The notes under the pieces were generated by a model that searched no databases, was not told the DNA's origin, and saw nothing but the letters and a program-made list of their open reading frames with translations. A DNA stretch of 64,000 bases from Brachynemurus nebulosus (Eukaryota > Arthropoda > Insecta > Neuroptera > Myrmeleontidae): positions 49,967,529 to 50,031,528 of the forward strand of contig JAPWDM010000006.1 of NCBI GenBank assembly GCA_035578155.1, in the 5' to 3' direction. Of the stretch, positions 1 to 13,400 are shown in pieces. Numbering within the stretch: the stretch's first letter is position 1; each line of letters opens with the position of its first letter. A program made the translations under genes and the position numbers.

Positions 1-1127
1 GTACCGAGATTTATATCAGGTACCTATCCTGAAAATTATAGTTGAACATGCATTTTTATTATTTTTTTTTTTACATAATTACAAAGCGAGTTTCTTAAGT
101 GTAATTTTAATTTAAAGAAAAGGAGTTTTGAAAAAAAATTCTACAGTTAACCAATATTAATTTGCAGTGGTAATTATACTTTTTTTTTAGAATTTAATAG
201 TTACTTAATTTTTCATGTTCCAACCACCTTAAATATTACTACTTAAGTATTAAGTTTCATTCTAACATATCTCGTTGCCGGTTTTAATAAAAATTTAATT
301 ATAACATAAATTAGAATGAAGGGCAAGATTTTTTTGTTTCTAAACATATGATAATGCCAAAATATAAATCATAATTTTGTAACATATGTTTCCTACAAAA
401 AAAAAGTACAAAGGCTGCGCTTAACTTGAGCAAATAATTAGAACATAGACTAATATTATTAACATATCGACCGACACATTTAATTCTTTATGTCTGCTTC
501 AATGTTAAATTACTGTTCCGAATTTTTAATAAAAACTGGGCCACTGGTTTTACTGTACGTACTGGGAGGGGGGCGGGGGTGATATGACGACAAAATAAAC
601 TATAATGAAATGAATTGTTATTGACGATTAAAAACTGAACACCTCGTTGAAAATACACATATGTATGTAAAATTTTGATGGACAGCTTTGTTAAATAACT
701 ATACATTTGTATAATACGTCAAGTCTTCTTCTGTGCATCTAATGTACGTTTTGTTATTATAATAGGAATGACAATAGAATCAAACAATGCCTCCCCTTAT
801 ATAAGTATATTGTGTATATTTGTCTGCCTGATCTGTTCAGTGAGTGCTCGATTTTATATTTGTAATGTTCTTTTTTCTTACGTGAAGTTGATTATTTATG
901 AATGTCTTTTACACTCAATCACCCGTACACTGATTGTTTGAAATACATAGAGTTCTATAGTACAAATACTAAATTGATTTTTGAGCGACTAATTGATTTA
1001 GGATTACTATGAGAGTATTTATTTTATGGCTGAAAAACTAACATCAATTGGTACACTATTTAAGCCAGCTCCACACGATGTGAACAGTGTTGGCTACAAC
1101 ATAGCTCGCGCAGTGTGTGAACTAGTA
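1..1127. other. AT-rich non-coding DNA, no gene seen
   Basis: No supported coding region, RNA gene or bounded repeat was seen here. The only compositional oddity is a short G-run around 564-581. The open frames in this stretch are short, lack recognisable domains and have the composition expected of AT-rich noise. A frame beginning near 1026 runs into the MITE that follows and is not a gene. Confidence 0.6.
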
Positions 1128-1526
1128 AGCCGGTTCTACACGATGCTACGAACGTTTCTTCCAACGTTCGATCGAACGTTTGATGCAAGTAAGTTCGACG
1201 GTTGGTGTTGCGAATGCTCCTGCTACACGGTAAATTGAATGTTTATTCAGTGCACGAGGATGTTACCTGTCTGATGTTATCTCTAATATTATACACTGAT
1301 GTTATCTCTCTTCATATGAACGAGTCGTGTAGCCGTTGAGTCGAACCAACGAACATAGTCCTTCAAACGTTGGAAGTATCCCACTTGATTCAGTGCAAGA
1401 ATACCGACATCGAACGGAACACGGCCGACATTGGACGCTCGTAGGTTCGAACAACGGCCACACGATGCCACGAACCATTAAACGTCCAATGTTGGAAGGT
1501 GTTCGTAGCATCATGTAGAACCGGCT
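1128..1526 (+). mobile_element. PIF/Harbinger-type MITE, family A copy 1
   Basis: The element is about 399 bp and begins AGCCGGTTCTACACGATG; the reverse complement of this, with few changes, ends it. The inverted repeats continue inward through a 'GCTACGAAC' block. A second copy lies in the same orientation at 61320-61764, where the flanks show a clean TTA duplication. Here the flanks read GTA and TAA, so the duplication is not clean. Three-base TTA/TAA duplications with no coding capacity fit PIF/Harbinger MITEs. The open frames inside are by-products of the inverted repeats. Confidence 0.75.
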
Positions 1527-2394
1527 TAAGAGGGACTGTATCAAATATTGGGGTAAATACTTTTTATTATTTTATATGTAACGCAAATTATGTTGGGACA
1601 ACCGTTAGTCACATCGTGTGGAGTTCATATTTTAGTATATGATATCATTTGTAAAGTATTTTATCACAATCCCTATTGGAAGTGGCCTGTAGAGTAATAA
1701 GCGCTACCTTGTGATAATCTGAATTTGACCTTGAATTTATTTTGAATTCTATAGGATGGTGAAGACAATTAAAATTGATTCCATAATTTGATGAGACGAT
1801 ACAGACAAATTTTTAATCGAACCAGGTTGAAGAGACATAAAACAGTCTGCGGGGAAATGCTTAGCTGAAACGCAAATGGGATATAAAAGACAGACTTGCG
1901 TCTACACACTACTGTCTCTTGTGTAGTTCCACTTGCAATATTTGCAGGACAATCAGATTAACAACCATTTATTCACTATAGGTTGTGCTCCCTTTTGCTT
2001 CCCTAAAACTTTCACTTCAATTTTCAAAGATTACTAATAATTTATTTCTTTTTTTGTTTCAGGTGAGTAACAAAGAAGGTTAAAATGAAGAAAGGTCTGG
2101 TTAGTGGTTTGATATAAATGTTATATTGTTCAGATATTAAAATTTTATTGATATTGTGTTAAATAAAATTAGAAAATGAGTAATTTAATTCATTTATAAA
2201 GGTAGAGGAAAGTGTCCAAATTTCGGATACAAACATGATGTATTTTTGTTAATATTAATCTGTGAGATATGGAATATTCGTATTTCATACTGCACATATC
2301 AGATGATAAAGTTTCTTAAGATTCAATAAGTGTGTCAAACGTAATTACATTTTTAGGTTATTTTAATATTTTTAGGTGTTACAATTTTGATTTT
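1527..2394. other. Non-coding spacer
   Basis: No gene is supported. A TATAAAAG at 1882-1889 lies about 25-30 bases upstream of a pyrimidine-rich stretch, and a CAG/GTGAGT string at 2061-2069 resembles a splice donor. No coding frame is linked to either, so both may be chance. Confidence 0.5.
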
Positions 2395-2517
2395 TTAGCG
2401 AATTTCCAAAACTGGAAATTCAGCTTTTACGCCAGGTGTCATGGTGCAACCTAAGCCTGGGACCATATCAGAAATATGTTTTGAGGTCCCTAGAATACGA
2501 AAATGATATTCACTAAA

Positions 2518-2518
<1 letters not shown>

Positions 2519-2590
<72 letters not shown>
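2519..2590. repeat. (TA)n microsatellite inside HINE copy 1
   Basis: About 36 TA units with one CA and one GT interruption. Tracts occur at the equivalent place in the copies at 40057-40117 and 51786-51864, so the tract is part of the element. The frame rich in alternating Tyr-Ile across it is an artefact. Confidence 0.95.
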
Positions 2591-2591
<1 letters not shown>

Positions 2592-4844
2592 GTATCCGCG
2601 CGATAACTCTCGAACGAAACGTTTAATGCTTATGAAATTTTGTGTGCGAATTCGATTTTCCAAATCGTTGGATGAGTTCGTTAGCCAGACATGTCGGATG
2701 CCCAGAAGTAGGTTTTCCGGGCGTTTTTTGTCAACAAAATGAGTTTTTTGCCAGAATTAAGCAATTTTTCAAATTTTTTTTACACCAAGCCATAGTAAAA
2801 GGTAAAATGCATCAAAAATGTTTTTATACCGTTGCTCTAAATTATTTACTTTTCGAGAAAAACTAGGAAATATGTCGTTCTCCATTTCACTCGCACTCGC
2901 ATTCTTTTTTTTTCTGTCTCATTTTTTGCGAGCTAAATTCGAAAAAAACCGCTTTATAAGTAGCATGTCATGATTTTTTTAATCCAATTTAACGATTCGG
3001 CTATATTCTATTTCTCTGTCAGTTAAATGTTTTTATAATGTATCTCTGTTCCATTTTTTTTTAGATAAAAAAACACGGCGCAGCTTTTTATGTGATATGA
3101 TCAGAATTTAGATTATATTTACACCTTCCTAAAATTAATAAGAGTTTGCTTCAATCGTATAAAAATTACGTTAAATCATATTCAAGCAATAATATTTTTA
3201 CGTAATTTTCTATCCAATTGACAATAGAGTTATGATTAGAATTGTATAAAGAGAGTATTCTAGTATTAAATAATTTTGCACATTCAATTTTTTTTTTTAC
3301 AAAGAAAAATTTTTTTAAATTTTGACACATTCTTTTATGAAATTTCGATTAAGAAATATTAAAAAATTTTAAAGTGAATCATTTAAAAAGAGTTAAAAAT
3401 AAATTAAAAAGGAAACATTTCTCTATTTTAACATATTTGTAAAGAAAATTTTACAGTTTACTTACAGTTTTTTGAAAAAATGTAATAACATTTTTACATA
3501 CAATAAAGATTATATTTGAACGGTAGGATCTCCACAAATTTTTTTTTATTTCTTTAATTAATTATTAAATTTGGTTTTAGAAGAAAATCTTCGTCTAATT
3601 CGCTCCAAGCCGAAAGTATAGCCACTAATAAGGACATTCCACTGTTAAAATAAATGGAAAATATATTGAAATTTATTTAATGAAAGCCATTCATACACAT
3701 TTTTAAAATATCCTTTTGAATTATATAACAAATAAGATCTGTGTAAAAAAATCTAATTGACGTGTTTTTTCTCAATTTTCTAATATTAAGTAAGGCTCGT
3801 TAGTTAGGGAGTGATTGTGTCAAAATATGGTAATTTTAACCCTCTTTAAAAGAACATTTCGATTTTAACAATAAAAAAATTTTGAAAAGTGTTTTCGTTT
3901 TTCCCGGATTACCAAAAACTTTTCATAGGCATATCTGTGACTAAAGTTGCCTCCCTTTCTTAAGAAAATAAAGTATTTTTAAAATTTTGTGCAAAAAAAT
4001 AAAACACAATTAACGAAAAAAAAGTACGCGTTCCCATATTTTTAAGATTTTGTAGTACAAGAAAATCCTTATAAATTCATCATATCTATTATTGCATTTA
4101 CTAGCTTTTACGCAATTTAATAAACAGTATCGTTTTGATTTTTTAAACTCATTTAAGACATTTATTGTTAGTGAGACATATTTGAATTATTTTCCTAACT
4201 AATAAATTAAATTCTGTAGACTGATGTTTTTGTAGATAAAAAAAATTCTAGGTAACGTCTGTATTAGACAAAAGTCTGAAAATGGACGTAGAATCTCACT
4301 GTTATTAATTATTATGTCTTAGTCTTTTGAAAAATTATTTTTTGAACTAAAATAAGAATAGGAGGAATATAAACTTAGGGGTAAACGACAGGGGTATATA
4401 AACTTTATTTTAGATTCTACGTTTATTTTTACAGAAAATCATCAAGTACCTATTATTTCTTTTTTTAATGTATAAATACAAAAAGTTCGAAATTATTTTA
4501 TATTAGAATTTCAATTTTGGTCGACCCTACGGGTTGTCCCCATTTACTCTTTTCTCGTCTCTTTTGACCCCAATTTTTCATAGAGAAGAAATTATACGAT
4601 TTTTGTTAATTTTTCAAAAACCACCGATATTTTTAAATTTTTTTGGATACTGCTGATAAAGTGACCATCTTCGCGTAAATTTTTAATATATTAAAGATTA
4701 GGTACTCATAAAATAAATACAAAAAATACGGTGTGAAGTCTGAATGCGTACCTATTCATCCTTGTCTACGGTAGCACATTTTTTATTGACATAAATATTA
4801 GAAACGCAGGAAAAGAGACCAGGAATCAACATAGAAGTGGATTA

Positions 4845-5600
4845 TGGTACGATATATTTTCTGAAAAAAGTGCTTAGGACCAAAGTTATAGAGTTCAAAA
4901 TGATGCACTTGATGATGACTTTGAAGATGACCTTGAGGTCAATTTCCAAAGTCATTTGAAAATCATTTAATATTTTTCAAAAGGAGTAGTTTACTTTTCA
5001 TCCCTAAATGGTTCAAAGTATATTCGAACGAATTTCACATGCAAGATAGAAAATAAGTGATCAAGAAGTAATTTTGAAAAATACTTGCTCAATCGCAATC
5101 GGAAAAATAATAGTTAATCATATGTTCAATTGAATTCCTAATATGATAACTATAGAGTAGCAATAAAAATTTTAAAAAATTTTGAAAATTTCTAATATAA
5201 CATAAAGTTAATGTTTAACTTACAATTGGAGTGATATTAAATCTTTTCTTAACTTTACTTCTAAAATTACTTACAAAAATGTTTTCTTCTAATTTTTTCT
5301 ATAAATTTGCGCCTATTTTTCCATTTCGTCAGGTTTTATTTTTTTTATTTTAGAAAAATAACGCAACAAATCAATTTTGAAGATAGATTGAGTCAATACA
5401 TGAAATTACTGCTTATAGGTACAGGATATAGTCAAAGTTCGGCAATGGCTAATCATTTTCAACTGACCTTGAAAATCGATTTCAGGGTCACTATCAAGTG
5501 CATCGCTTTAAATTCTACAAATTTGGTACTCAGCCCTTTTTTCAGAAAATATGTCGTTTCAAAAATATTTAGCTATAACTGTTTTCTTCTACAGAGGTTG
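4845..5600. repeat. Diverged inverted repeat within the HINE-like element
   Basis: Sequence from about 4850 to 4975 (ATATTTTCTGAAAAAAG ... GATGCACTTGAT ... TTGAAAATCATT) is found again, reversed, at about 5437-5575. The two arms are clearly related but diverged, giving the middle of the element a foldback shape. Copy 2 at 45845-51990 has the same arrangement. The modest open frame at 5307-5621 crosses one arm and shows no recognisable domain. Confidence 0.65.
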
Positions 5601-6407
5601 AATGGTGTTTTCTACCCCTAAAAAGCGTATTTAGCCGAAATAAAAAAAAAACACGTATTTAATATTTTTCGCTGTTTAATAAGTATGTTAAGTTTCATTC
5701 AAATTGGCGAGTATTGATTGGGTAGTGTTATTTGTCAGAATGTTTTGCCGATCTAGTTTTTTCAATATTTCTTTGCTCGTTTTCAGAATTTGTATTTTAA
5801 TTTCTATGGACAAATAACTCATTCTTTTCTTCGATTTGAGTAACTTTTATTTGCTGATGTTGACCATTAATTGATCGAAACATATCAAATATTTTTCAAT
5901 GATTTTTTTAGCGAATGTCGAAAATTTTGAAAATTTTTTCACCGTTAGTAAGTTAAAGTATTTGAATTCATTAAGTAATTAAATGATGTCCACAAGAACC
6001 TTACGGACTACCATAAGTTATATGAGATCTCTAGGACCCGTTTTTTACTGTTAGGATAAACTTTTTACTAAAATTATTTTAGATGAATAAAGGTTATGTT
6101 GTATGATTTCCGCCAGGGTTTACTGTTTCCATTATTGTAAAAAATAAACTAACCGACCGATTTTGAAAATTTTTTCACTGTTAGAGAACTAAATTATTTT
6201 AGATGGATACAACTATGCTGCACAAAGTCCGTTCGGGTTCTTGGGTCCCAAAAATATCAGAACTAATTACCCAGCCGATTTTAAAAAATCTTTTACTCTT
6301 AGAAAGCTAAACTATTTTAAATAGGTACAGTTCTTAGATGAGATCCGCCAGTCCCCAAAATTTGGAAATTCGCTATGTTATGCAGATGCTGCGACAGGGG
6401 TATTTTT

Positions 6408-7346
6408 AACTATAGTAAATAGGTTCCTAATATTGGGCAATTTTGATCTAACTTCAACTTTCTCTTTGAATTGCATTGGTAAAAAAGAATAATATTAGGA
6501 CTTTAAATATATGTTTAAAGCTTTTTTAACATATGTTCAAACATTCAGTCAATATATAGATACTTATATATTAGATACAAACGAATTTTACTTTATTACT
6601 AAAACTAGAACATTTCTGAAGTATTTAGGTACTCTGCACTGTTACCATTTTCCCCTTTTCTGTCATCAAAGAATAGCTCAATAAGAAATACTTATGTTTC
6701 TATACAGTTCATGTTGTCGCATAGAACTCTATGAATAACTTAGATAAATTCACGACCATCATGTCTTGAAGTTGAGCCATCAACTAACTAAACTCACTTC
6801 ACAGTCTATTGTCATCAAATTGTATATCAACGAGGCTTAACACAAGTAAAGCGTATAAGTGACAATGAATTTATATACATAAATAGAATATAGATTGTCA
6901 CAGAAGTACTTCTCACAAATAAATTACGAATACGACTGTGGAAATTCTTTTAACTTAATGTGGTAAATTTTATTATACTTAATTGCTAGAATATAGAAAT
7001 TCCTTTTGTAAATTCAGATTTAATTAAACTAAAAATCTGCAAATGAAACGATAGTGCACAAAATTCTATCTAGTTATCACAAAATACCAAGATTCTATCT
7101 TCTAAACTAGCAACAGAGAGATGAGTTGATTTTAAATCAACCAATTTTTATACGTGTGACTTCTTTAGGATCAAATGGTGGAAATTTAAACTTTATGTTC
7201 AGTTAATTGTGTCAAAACGATGGGCCAGAACGAAGGCAGAAATCTTCACAAATATTCACAAATCCCAGCGATTGCAGTTTTTTTATAAGTGTAACTTTTT
7301 ATTTTCCAGCACTGCCACCAGTAAATATGTTTCAATGAGATATTTA
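6408..7346. other. Non-coding spacer
   Basis: AT-rich sequence with no bounded repeat or coding region that I can support. Confidence 0.5.
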
Positions 7347-7733
7347 GGCCGGACGCACATTGAGACGGAGTTATCGCAGGCAGGGCAGCACAGTTTCTGT
7401 GGCTCGTGTTGCAGAACGGGACAACGCGAATTCAAACACAGAGCAGAGCAGAGCAGCACTGCGTCTCACGAGACCGATGTAACACGTTCTCGAGCTTTAG
7501 TTGGTTGTATTTCGCCGAAATGAAAACAATTGAAGAAATTGAAGAAAAACAGTGCTGCTCTGCTCTGCTTTTAAATTCGCGCTTTCTCGTTCTACAACAA
7601 GAGTCACAGAAACTGCGCTGCCCTGCCTGCGTTAATTGCGTCTCAATGTGCGCCCGGCCACACAGTTTATTTCTCATGCTTTCCTGCCCTGCCCTGCGTT
7701 TACTGCGCGACACAGCTCAATGTGCGCCTGGCC
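7347..7733. mobile_element. Foldback MITE with GGCCGGACGCACATTGAG ends
   Basis: It begins GGCCGGACGCACATTGAG. Two copies of the complementary terminus occur on the right, one ending at 7659 and another at 7733, so the right end is either duplicated or belongs to a second element. Internal blocks such as GCAGGGCAGC and CAGAGCAGAGCAGCACTG pair with complements further right, making a long foldback of unusually high GC content. The left flank ATATTTA resembles the right flank ATATTTT, which may be a degenerate target duplication. Open frames on both strands here arise from the inverted repeats. Superfamily uncertain. Confidence 0.65.
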
Positions 7734-8670
7734 ATATTTTTATATTCATAAAAAGTGTACTAAAGTCTGTCGAATTATTATTTTTTGAACATTCTGTACA
7801 TTTCTGTCTGTCTGCCTGAGTGTGGACACAGACTAATCGTATAGTTTATACATATACACACACATTGCTAGGTATGAATGCAAACATAAGCAGCGCGAAA
7901 GAGCAATTACAAATTCCATAGGAATCTTTCAAGAGACATGTTTTAAAAACAAATACACTTTTTGGCATGAGTTTTAAGAATGAGAAGACTGAATAAAACA
8001 CACAAAAAAACACTGGTTCATTGTTATTGTTTCTTAATTGTGTTGAAATTTGATATAAATTAAAATTTGTTTGAAAATAAAACTGAGATTTTTTTAAAAA
8101 TAAATATAGTACAAAAAACGACGGGCACCACATAGAACTGACATTGGATTGTCTATAAATTTGTCAAACATTTTTATTTGTTTTTAGTTCTTAAGGAAGC
8201 ATTTGAACGACTAATATCACGTAAATTTTCAGTATAAATCATTGTGGAAAATATACACAACACGCGAGAATGCAACGTTATGCACTTGTTTGAGATTATT
8301 TTTATTTTTTTCATAAGCGTATGTATCAAAAGAATTGTATAAAAGTGTTTTAAATATGTATTTCTAGAGACGCAGATTGTACCATTACTTATCCATTTTT
8401 ATATCTTTGCGGTTTTTGAACATGTACAAAATTGCAAGTGTAATAGAGAACAAAAAGATACGTTCTGTTCTAACAGACTTTTTAAAATTGAACGAACACT
8501 AATTTTTGGGTAAATTATCGGTTTCGCCGTTCAAAATAACAAAATTTGATTTGTAAACATCAATGACAATCCTTGAACTTTTAGCGAACTTCGTAGCATT
8601 CTTCTAATAGTAGGAAATGAGAGGATCCGCGGTAAAAGTCTACTCGACGAGAGGGTGGGGTAGCCACAGC

Positions 8671-8820
8671 CAGGGTTGCCGCGGGTGGGGGCCCGCGCTG
8701 AAAGTGGGGGCCCGTAGTGGTCGGTAGGGGCCCGGGAAAAAGTGAAACGAGCTTTTTTTGTTCTTTATACTAAGAAATTTGGTTTGTTCCCGGGGCCCAC
8801 TATTTCTCTCGACGGCCCTG
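8671..8820. mobile_element. Possible short hAT-like MITE
   Basis: A 150-bp GC-rich block starting CAGGG and ending CCCTG, with complementary GGGCCCGGGAA and TTCCCGGGGCCC blocks inside. hAT termini often begin CAGGG. No matching 8-bp duplication flanks it, so the call rests on ends and composition only. Confidence 0.35.
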
Positions 8821-10311
8821 AGTTTTAACAGGACAATCGTTATATTTCTTTCCTTTTCAATTTTCTTTTAAATGTTTCCCTCTTAATTCCTGACAAACTC
8901 GCTGACTATTTTGATAAATTCGGGATTAGACTACAATTTTATACTGTATTCTTTACATTTGTAACCTTGTATATTTCTATGTGAACTTATTACAAAAATC
9001 AATTTTCAAAATGAATAATATTGTCCTACTGCACAAAACAAAAACAAAAAATAAAAGACATTAAGCACAGGAAACGTATCCATAAAAGAGATTGAAAAAG
9101 ATGCATATGTCGTAATTTAAAAATTATAATATGTACATTTTTGTGGAAACAACACGTGTGGATATCAAATTTCAAAAAACCATCAAGTGGCCGAAAAAGG
9201 ACGAATGAAACCATCTCTATATTGCTGAAAATGTTCTTTGCAAGATATGAGAAATATAAATCACTCATGTAAAGTGCAAGGGAGCAGCAGCAACAATAAT
9301 ATTTCAAAATTGAACAAAAGGGAAAGAGATTTTGCACCCCCAATTATTTATATATTGACAAAGGAATTGTTATAATGCCAACAGAATATAATAAACCAAA
9401 AGTACATGTGACTTGATAAAATATGCATAAATTTATAAATTTTAAATAAATTTATTTTTCATGATTGTTATAATAGATTGTGGATACAATACATATATTT
9501 AATCCTAAATGCCTTTCGATCCGAAATTTTTAATATGATAGAAAACCATTCGAGAACTTGGCCGACTTTCAGGTTCAGAATCGGATTTACGATCTGTAAA
9601 TGCCTAAACTGATCTTTTGGTTGGGGTCCTACCAGAGGGAATTTTTTTGGAAATTAATCTGCAATAATCCTATTTTAAGGCAAGTTTATCAAGTTTTTGA
9701 GGATCTCTATTTAATTACCACATCGGGGTAGGCAATTATAAACAAGGATAGTTTGATTTGAGGTTAAACGTTAGAAACGAGACACACTGTCTACGACAAA
9801 GACATTTTTTTATTTTTAAAATTTAATTAAAGTTTTTAACGGTTTTCTTTGTGGTGTAGGCCTGCTGCAGCCTATATAGTCAGCGCTTAAATATGGTCCT
9901 GGAAAGGTTAGCATTGTAACTACCTTTACAAACTGTGGAAACATACATTACAATTTACTTTTGAAAAGTCAGTCTGCTGAATTAATCTTTAGGAGTACCT
10001 ATGTTATCTTTGGTTTGTGCTGATAGATCACTAACAATTGGCGCTTTGAAACGCAAGATATTTCGTATCACTACTGGAAAAATATGGTATACCCCATGTC
10101 AGATACAATTGATCATGAGTCAAATTTTATTAAATTAAATAATTCTTATATTCAGAACAAATCAATCTTCTATTCTTTTCTAAAAACAAACTGCCATTTT
10201 AAAATTTATGTAAGTGCAATAATGAAAGAGATAAAGCCAAGAAAACGGAAATTATTTAAATTCATAAGTGATGAAGTTAAATTTAAGTGAAATGGATCAT
10301 AACTTCGAAAG
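8821..10311. other. Non-coding AT-rich stretch
   Basis: No supported gene. Several 60-105-codon open frames are present on both strands, all Phe/Leu/Ile/Lys-rich with no recognisable domain. Confidence 0.5.
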
Positions 10312-10440
10312 TGTGGTTCGAGATTGGACTGACAGAACCATACCTCTTATAAAAGCTCCAATTTTCTTTATCATGTCCGAAGTCTAAGTCCGGGTTTCAC
10401 AAGCATACATGAGTACTCTCAGTATTTTATTAATTTTACT
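10312..10440 (-). pseudogene. Scrap of non-LTR retrotransposon reverse transcriptase
   Basis: On the minus strand one frame reads RVLMYACETRT, a stop, then TSDMIKKIGAF. This resembles the conserved block just after the reverse-transcriptase domain of insect non-LTR elements, usually of the form VLLYGCETWTL followed by a KKIEAFE-like helix. The piece is about 40 residues, contains a stop and has no recognisable flanking domain, so it is a dead fragment. It belongs to the same broad class as the larger reverse-transcriptase relic at 43075-43690 but does not overlap it. The identification is from remembered family patterns and would need a protein search. Confidence 0.5.
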
Positions 10441-13400
10441 GTTAGAAAATGCTAGATTTTATTCCACACTTAGGTATTTTATTATTTTCATCAAATAATT
10501 TTCTTAGGTATTTTTTTTTTTTGGTTTTACTTGCTCTATTTCTTGTTTATTACACATTATTTTAATTGTTTTATTCTTTTTTTTACTAAACGTCGTAACT
10601 TCTTTCATCCATAGTTATTAACTAATACTGTTCTGAAAAATAAATTTTTATTATTAATGAAAGGGTCACAATGGTATTTGCATACTCATTTATTAAAATT
10701 ATTCAATAGACATAAATAAATCAAACTTAAAAAAATCATTAAATATTTTAAGTAGTCATTTGCATCTTATGTGCAAATTTTCTTCTGATATAAATTTTTA
10801 GCTCAACCAAGACAAGCCAGTAATGTGCATAGTATAGCAGCACCACCAATTTAAATTATTTCAATAATATTAAATATAAAATTAAAGAAAAAGAAAAAAG
10901 AGACATTTGTTTATAATACAAACGGATAATTCAAGCATATCCTTTTTGTTAATGATAAAATCCATATGTGTAACATGCCAGGCCACTGTCTGATTTTGAA
11001 CGAAATATTATATAAATTTTTAATAAATAATATATTTGTATACCTACTTTTTTTTGTTATAATGATCTTAACAAGAACAAAACACATTCACAACAATCTG
11101 GAACAAAAACATCTGGAACCTATTCAAATCTGTTCAAGGAGACGTTTTTGTTTTAGTCTCAACAACAATTTAGTAGGTATTAATTTAAATAAGACAGTAG
11201 AATTTTTTTTCGTAACGAAAAATAATAAAGATGTCGTAAGTAAATTAATTATTATATTAGAAAAAAATTGATTTTGTGTAAAAACAAAATTTTGAAGATG
11301 AAAAAAATAAATTAGGAATGTTCATGGTCTGTTGGTTGCAAAGCTTGATCTACAAAAGTGCGCCGTTTTAAAGAAAATAACTCATATCCAGCAAAAACTG
11401 TGTATTTCATTGACTTCAGCAAATTAATACGGGCAAAGATGCCCCTCAAAATAGTTTCTAAAAGTTTAAACATCATAAACTTGATTCACTTTTATTTTCT
11501 CGCTCATGTAGACGATATAGCGAAGAATTCGCTAGCAAATATTTTTTCAAGGTTAGATTAATCTTCAAATGCCAAAGTAACAACCCCGGGTAACGAAGTA
11601 CTAGCTCAAAAAAAAGCTTACAATTTATTAAGCATTTGATAATACAGTACTATTAAGTATGTAAGAAGAATTGTAAATTTAAATATTACGCACGTGTGAA
11701 AAAATAATATTAAATTGCTTAGTCTTGGATCAAGACTACATTTCTAGACAAGACGGTATAGGTTAGATATTTTCGGGTCTTGTATCAGAGTTAATTAATC
11801 TTTTACCAAGGTTAGAGTCACGCGAATTGGCCTTCGGAAAAATCGGAATAATTCGCGCTTTATAGTAGCATCTTTAATATTTTAGATGAGATTTTTACAA
11901 TTTTGGTTTTATTTGCGTTAAATGATTTGTTACATATAAAATAATAAATTTTGAAACTATGCATTTCGCGCCATGTATTCGCCATTTGAATTTGACGCCA
12001 TTACGTTATTACTACATTTCACTCATTTCCACGGATAGTTTTTTTTTTTTTTAAATTCCGATGGTGAAAACTATACATCTAGACAGACATATAAAATATA
12101 ATATAATGTTAATGTCTAATAAAAATGACTTTAAAAATAAATAATTGAAAATGTCACTTTGATAATATATTTTCGTTACAATCGGCAACATAACATTTAA
12201 ATTAGTTCACGATGTACAAATGTGCACCAAATTTTTACATTTATTCAAACACATTAATCATATAATATACGTAAGTAAGTGTAAAACGAAACATAAGGCA
12301 CATAACAAATATGGTAAAAATTACTTAAGATTACATACAGCGACATTGCTACATTTCTTTTCTTTCAATTTTACAATACGTTAATAGTATAGATATGTAT
12401 TTTTTGATTACATTGTTAACACCATTAGTTGATAGTATTTGTACATGATGTTTACCGAAAATGTGCCACTCTTACAACGATTTTTTTATTCAAAGATAAA
12501 AATTTTTTTGATTTTTTTTAATCAAAAAATTATTTTATTTTTTCAAAAAAAAATTTTTTTTTAATTTAAAGAAAGAAAAAAAAAAGTAATTTTCAATATT
12601 TGAACAGAGAAATCCTTTTGGGAGTGTAAATATCATTTTATATTGAATTCCAAAGGTCAAAACATATTTGGTGTTGGTAATGATTGAATTTCCCTAGCGG
12701 GCGTTTGTGAAACTATTGTATGACAGATACTTTCCGACAACTGCCTAATAAATGTACCGGGTTTAATGTTATTTCATTATTTTATAAAAGTTTTGCGACA
12801 ATTTCGTTGTTAATATTTACCAGACAGTAAAAAATACTACAAAGTCTCTTTGCCAGGGAGTACGATATATTTCAAAAGTAGAATGTTGATGCATGTTGGT
12901 AGTTTGGTACCAAAGAACGAAATTTCAGCAACATAAAATGTGAGCTATTTAAATCACGTAATTATATGCACAATTTACGTAAAAACTTTATTAGAACACT
13001 AAATTATGTGAAAATTGTCTACCATACGTTAGTTCCGTGACTCGTCCCTAGGAACTCTACTCATTACGAATACAAAGATTATCAAGTATTGTGTAAATTA
13101 TCTTCCATCTAATTTTCCTTTCAAGTTTCAATACTTGCTTTCCAGCACTTCCACTATGGTAGCTTCTTTATTTGGTTAGATTTTTGTAGTAAGTCTGTTA
13201 AAATGTTCTTAGACAAACTAATTGATGTTTCCTCCCGGGGCGTGCTGAAACAACGCTTTTCGAAAAAAATTCTTTATGCTTGCAGAAATACGTGTTGCAT
13301 TTTACAAATTTAAGAAAAATGAGTGCTGTCCGAAAAATAAAGATGATAGCAATGTTGAATCAAGTGGAGAAAATATTTTATGTTTTTTAGGACTGGGAAC

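Larger units (their letters stand above)
2395..6407 (+). mobile_element. Helentron-associated (HINE/DINE-like) non-autonomous element, long copy 1
   Basis: A 4.0-kb non-coding element. It starts TTAGCGAATTTCC and near its end carries the inverse, GGAAATTCGC (6364-6373), followed by a short GCAG-ATG-CTGC hairpin and a GGGGTATTTTTA end. A (TA)n tract sits about 120 bp from the start. Subterminal inverted repeats, an internal microsatellite, a 3' hairpin and a T-rich insertion point are the known hallmarks of Helentron-derived non-autonomous elements such as DINE-1. The same ends bound copies at 39923-40482 and 45845-51990 (inverted), and a 3' fragment lies at 53037-53300. No protein was recognised inside. 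The family name is an inference from structure; the bounded repeat itself is directly visible. Confidence 0.7.

Noticed and set aside
1860..2069. TATAAAAG followed by a pyrimidine stretch and a CAG-GTGAGT string, as a promoter plus short exon
   Set aside because: No open frame, no linked exon, and such strings are expected by chance in AT-rich DNA of this length.
2503..2742. Open frame rich in Tyr-Ile across the TA run
   Set aside because: Produced by the (TA)n microsatellite. The same kind of frame appears at every TA tract (23824, 39923), on either strand.
5307..5621. 104-codon frame in HINE copy 1, with a similar frame in copy 2
   Set aside because: The similarity is nucleotide similarity between copies. 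The copy 2 frame is shorter, and the composition is Phe/Leu/Ile-rich with no domain.
7406..7819. 137-codon frame, the longest in the window
   Set aside because: It crosses the foldback at 7347-7733, whose GC-rich inverted repeats lack stops on both strands. A 93-codon frame overlaps it on the other strand, and no domain is recognisable.
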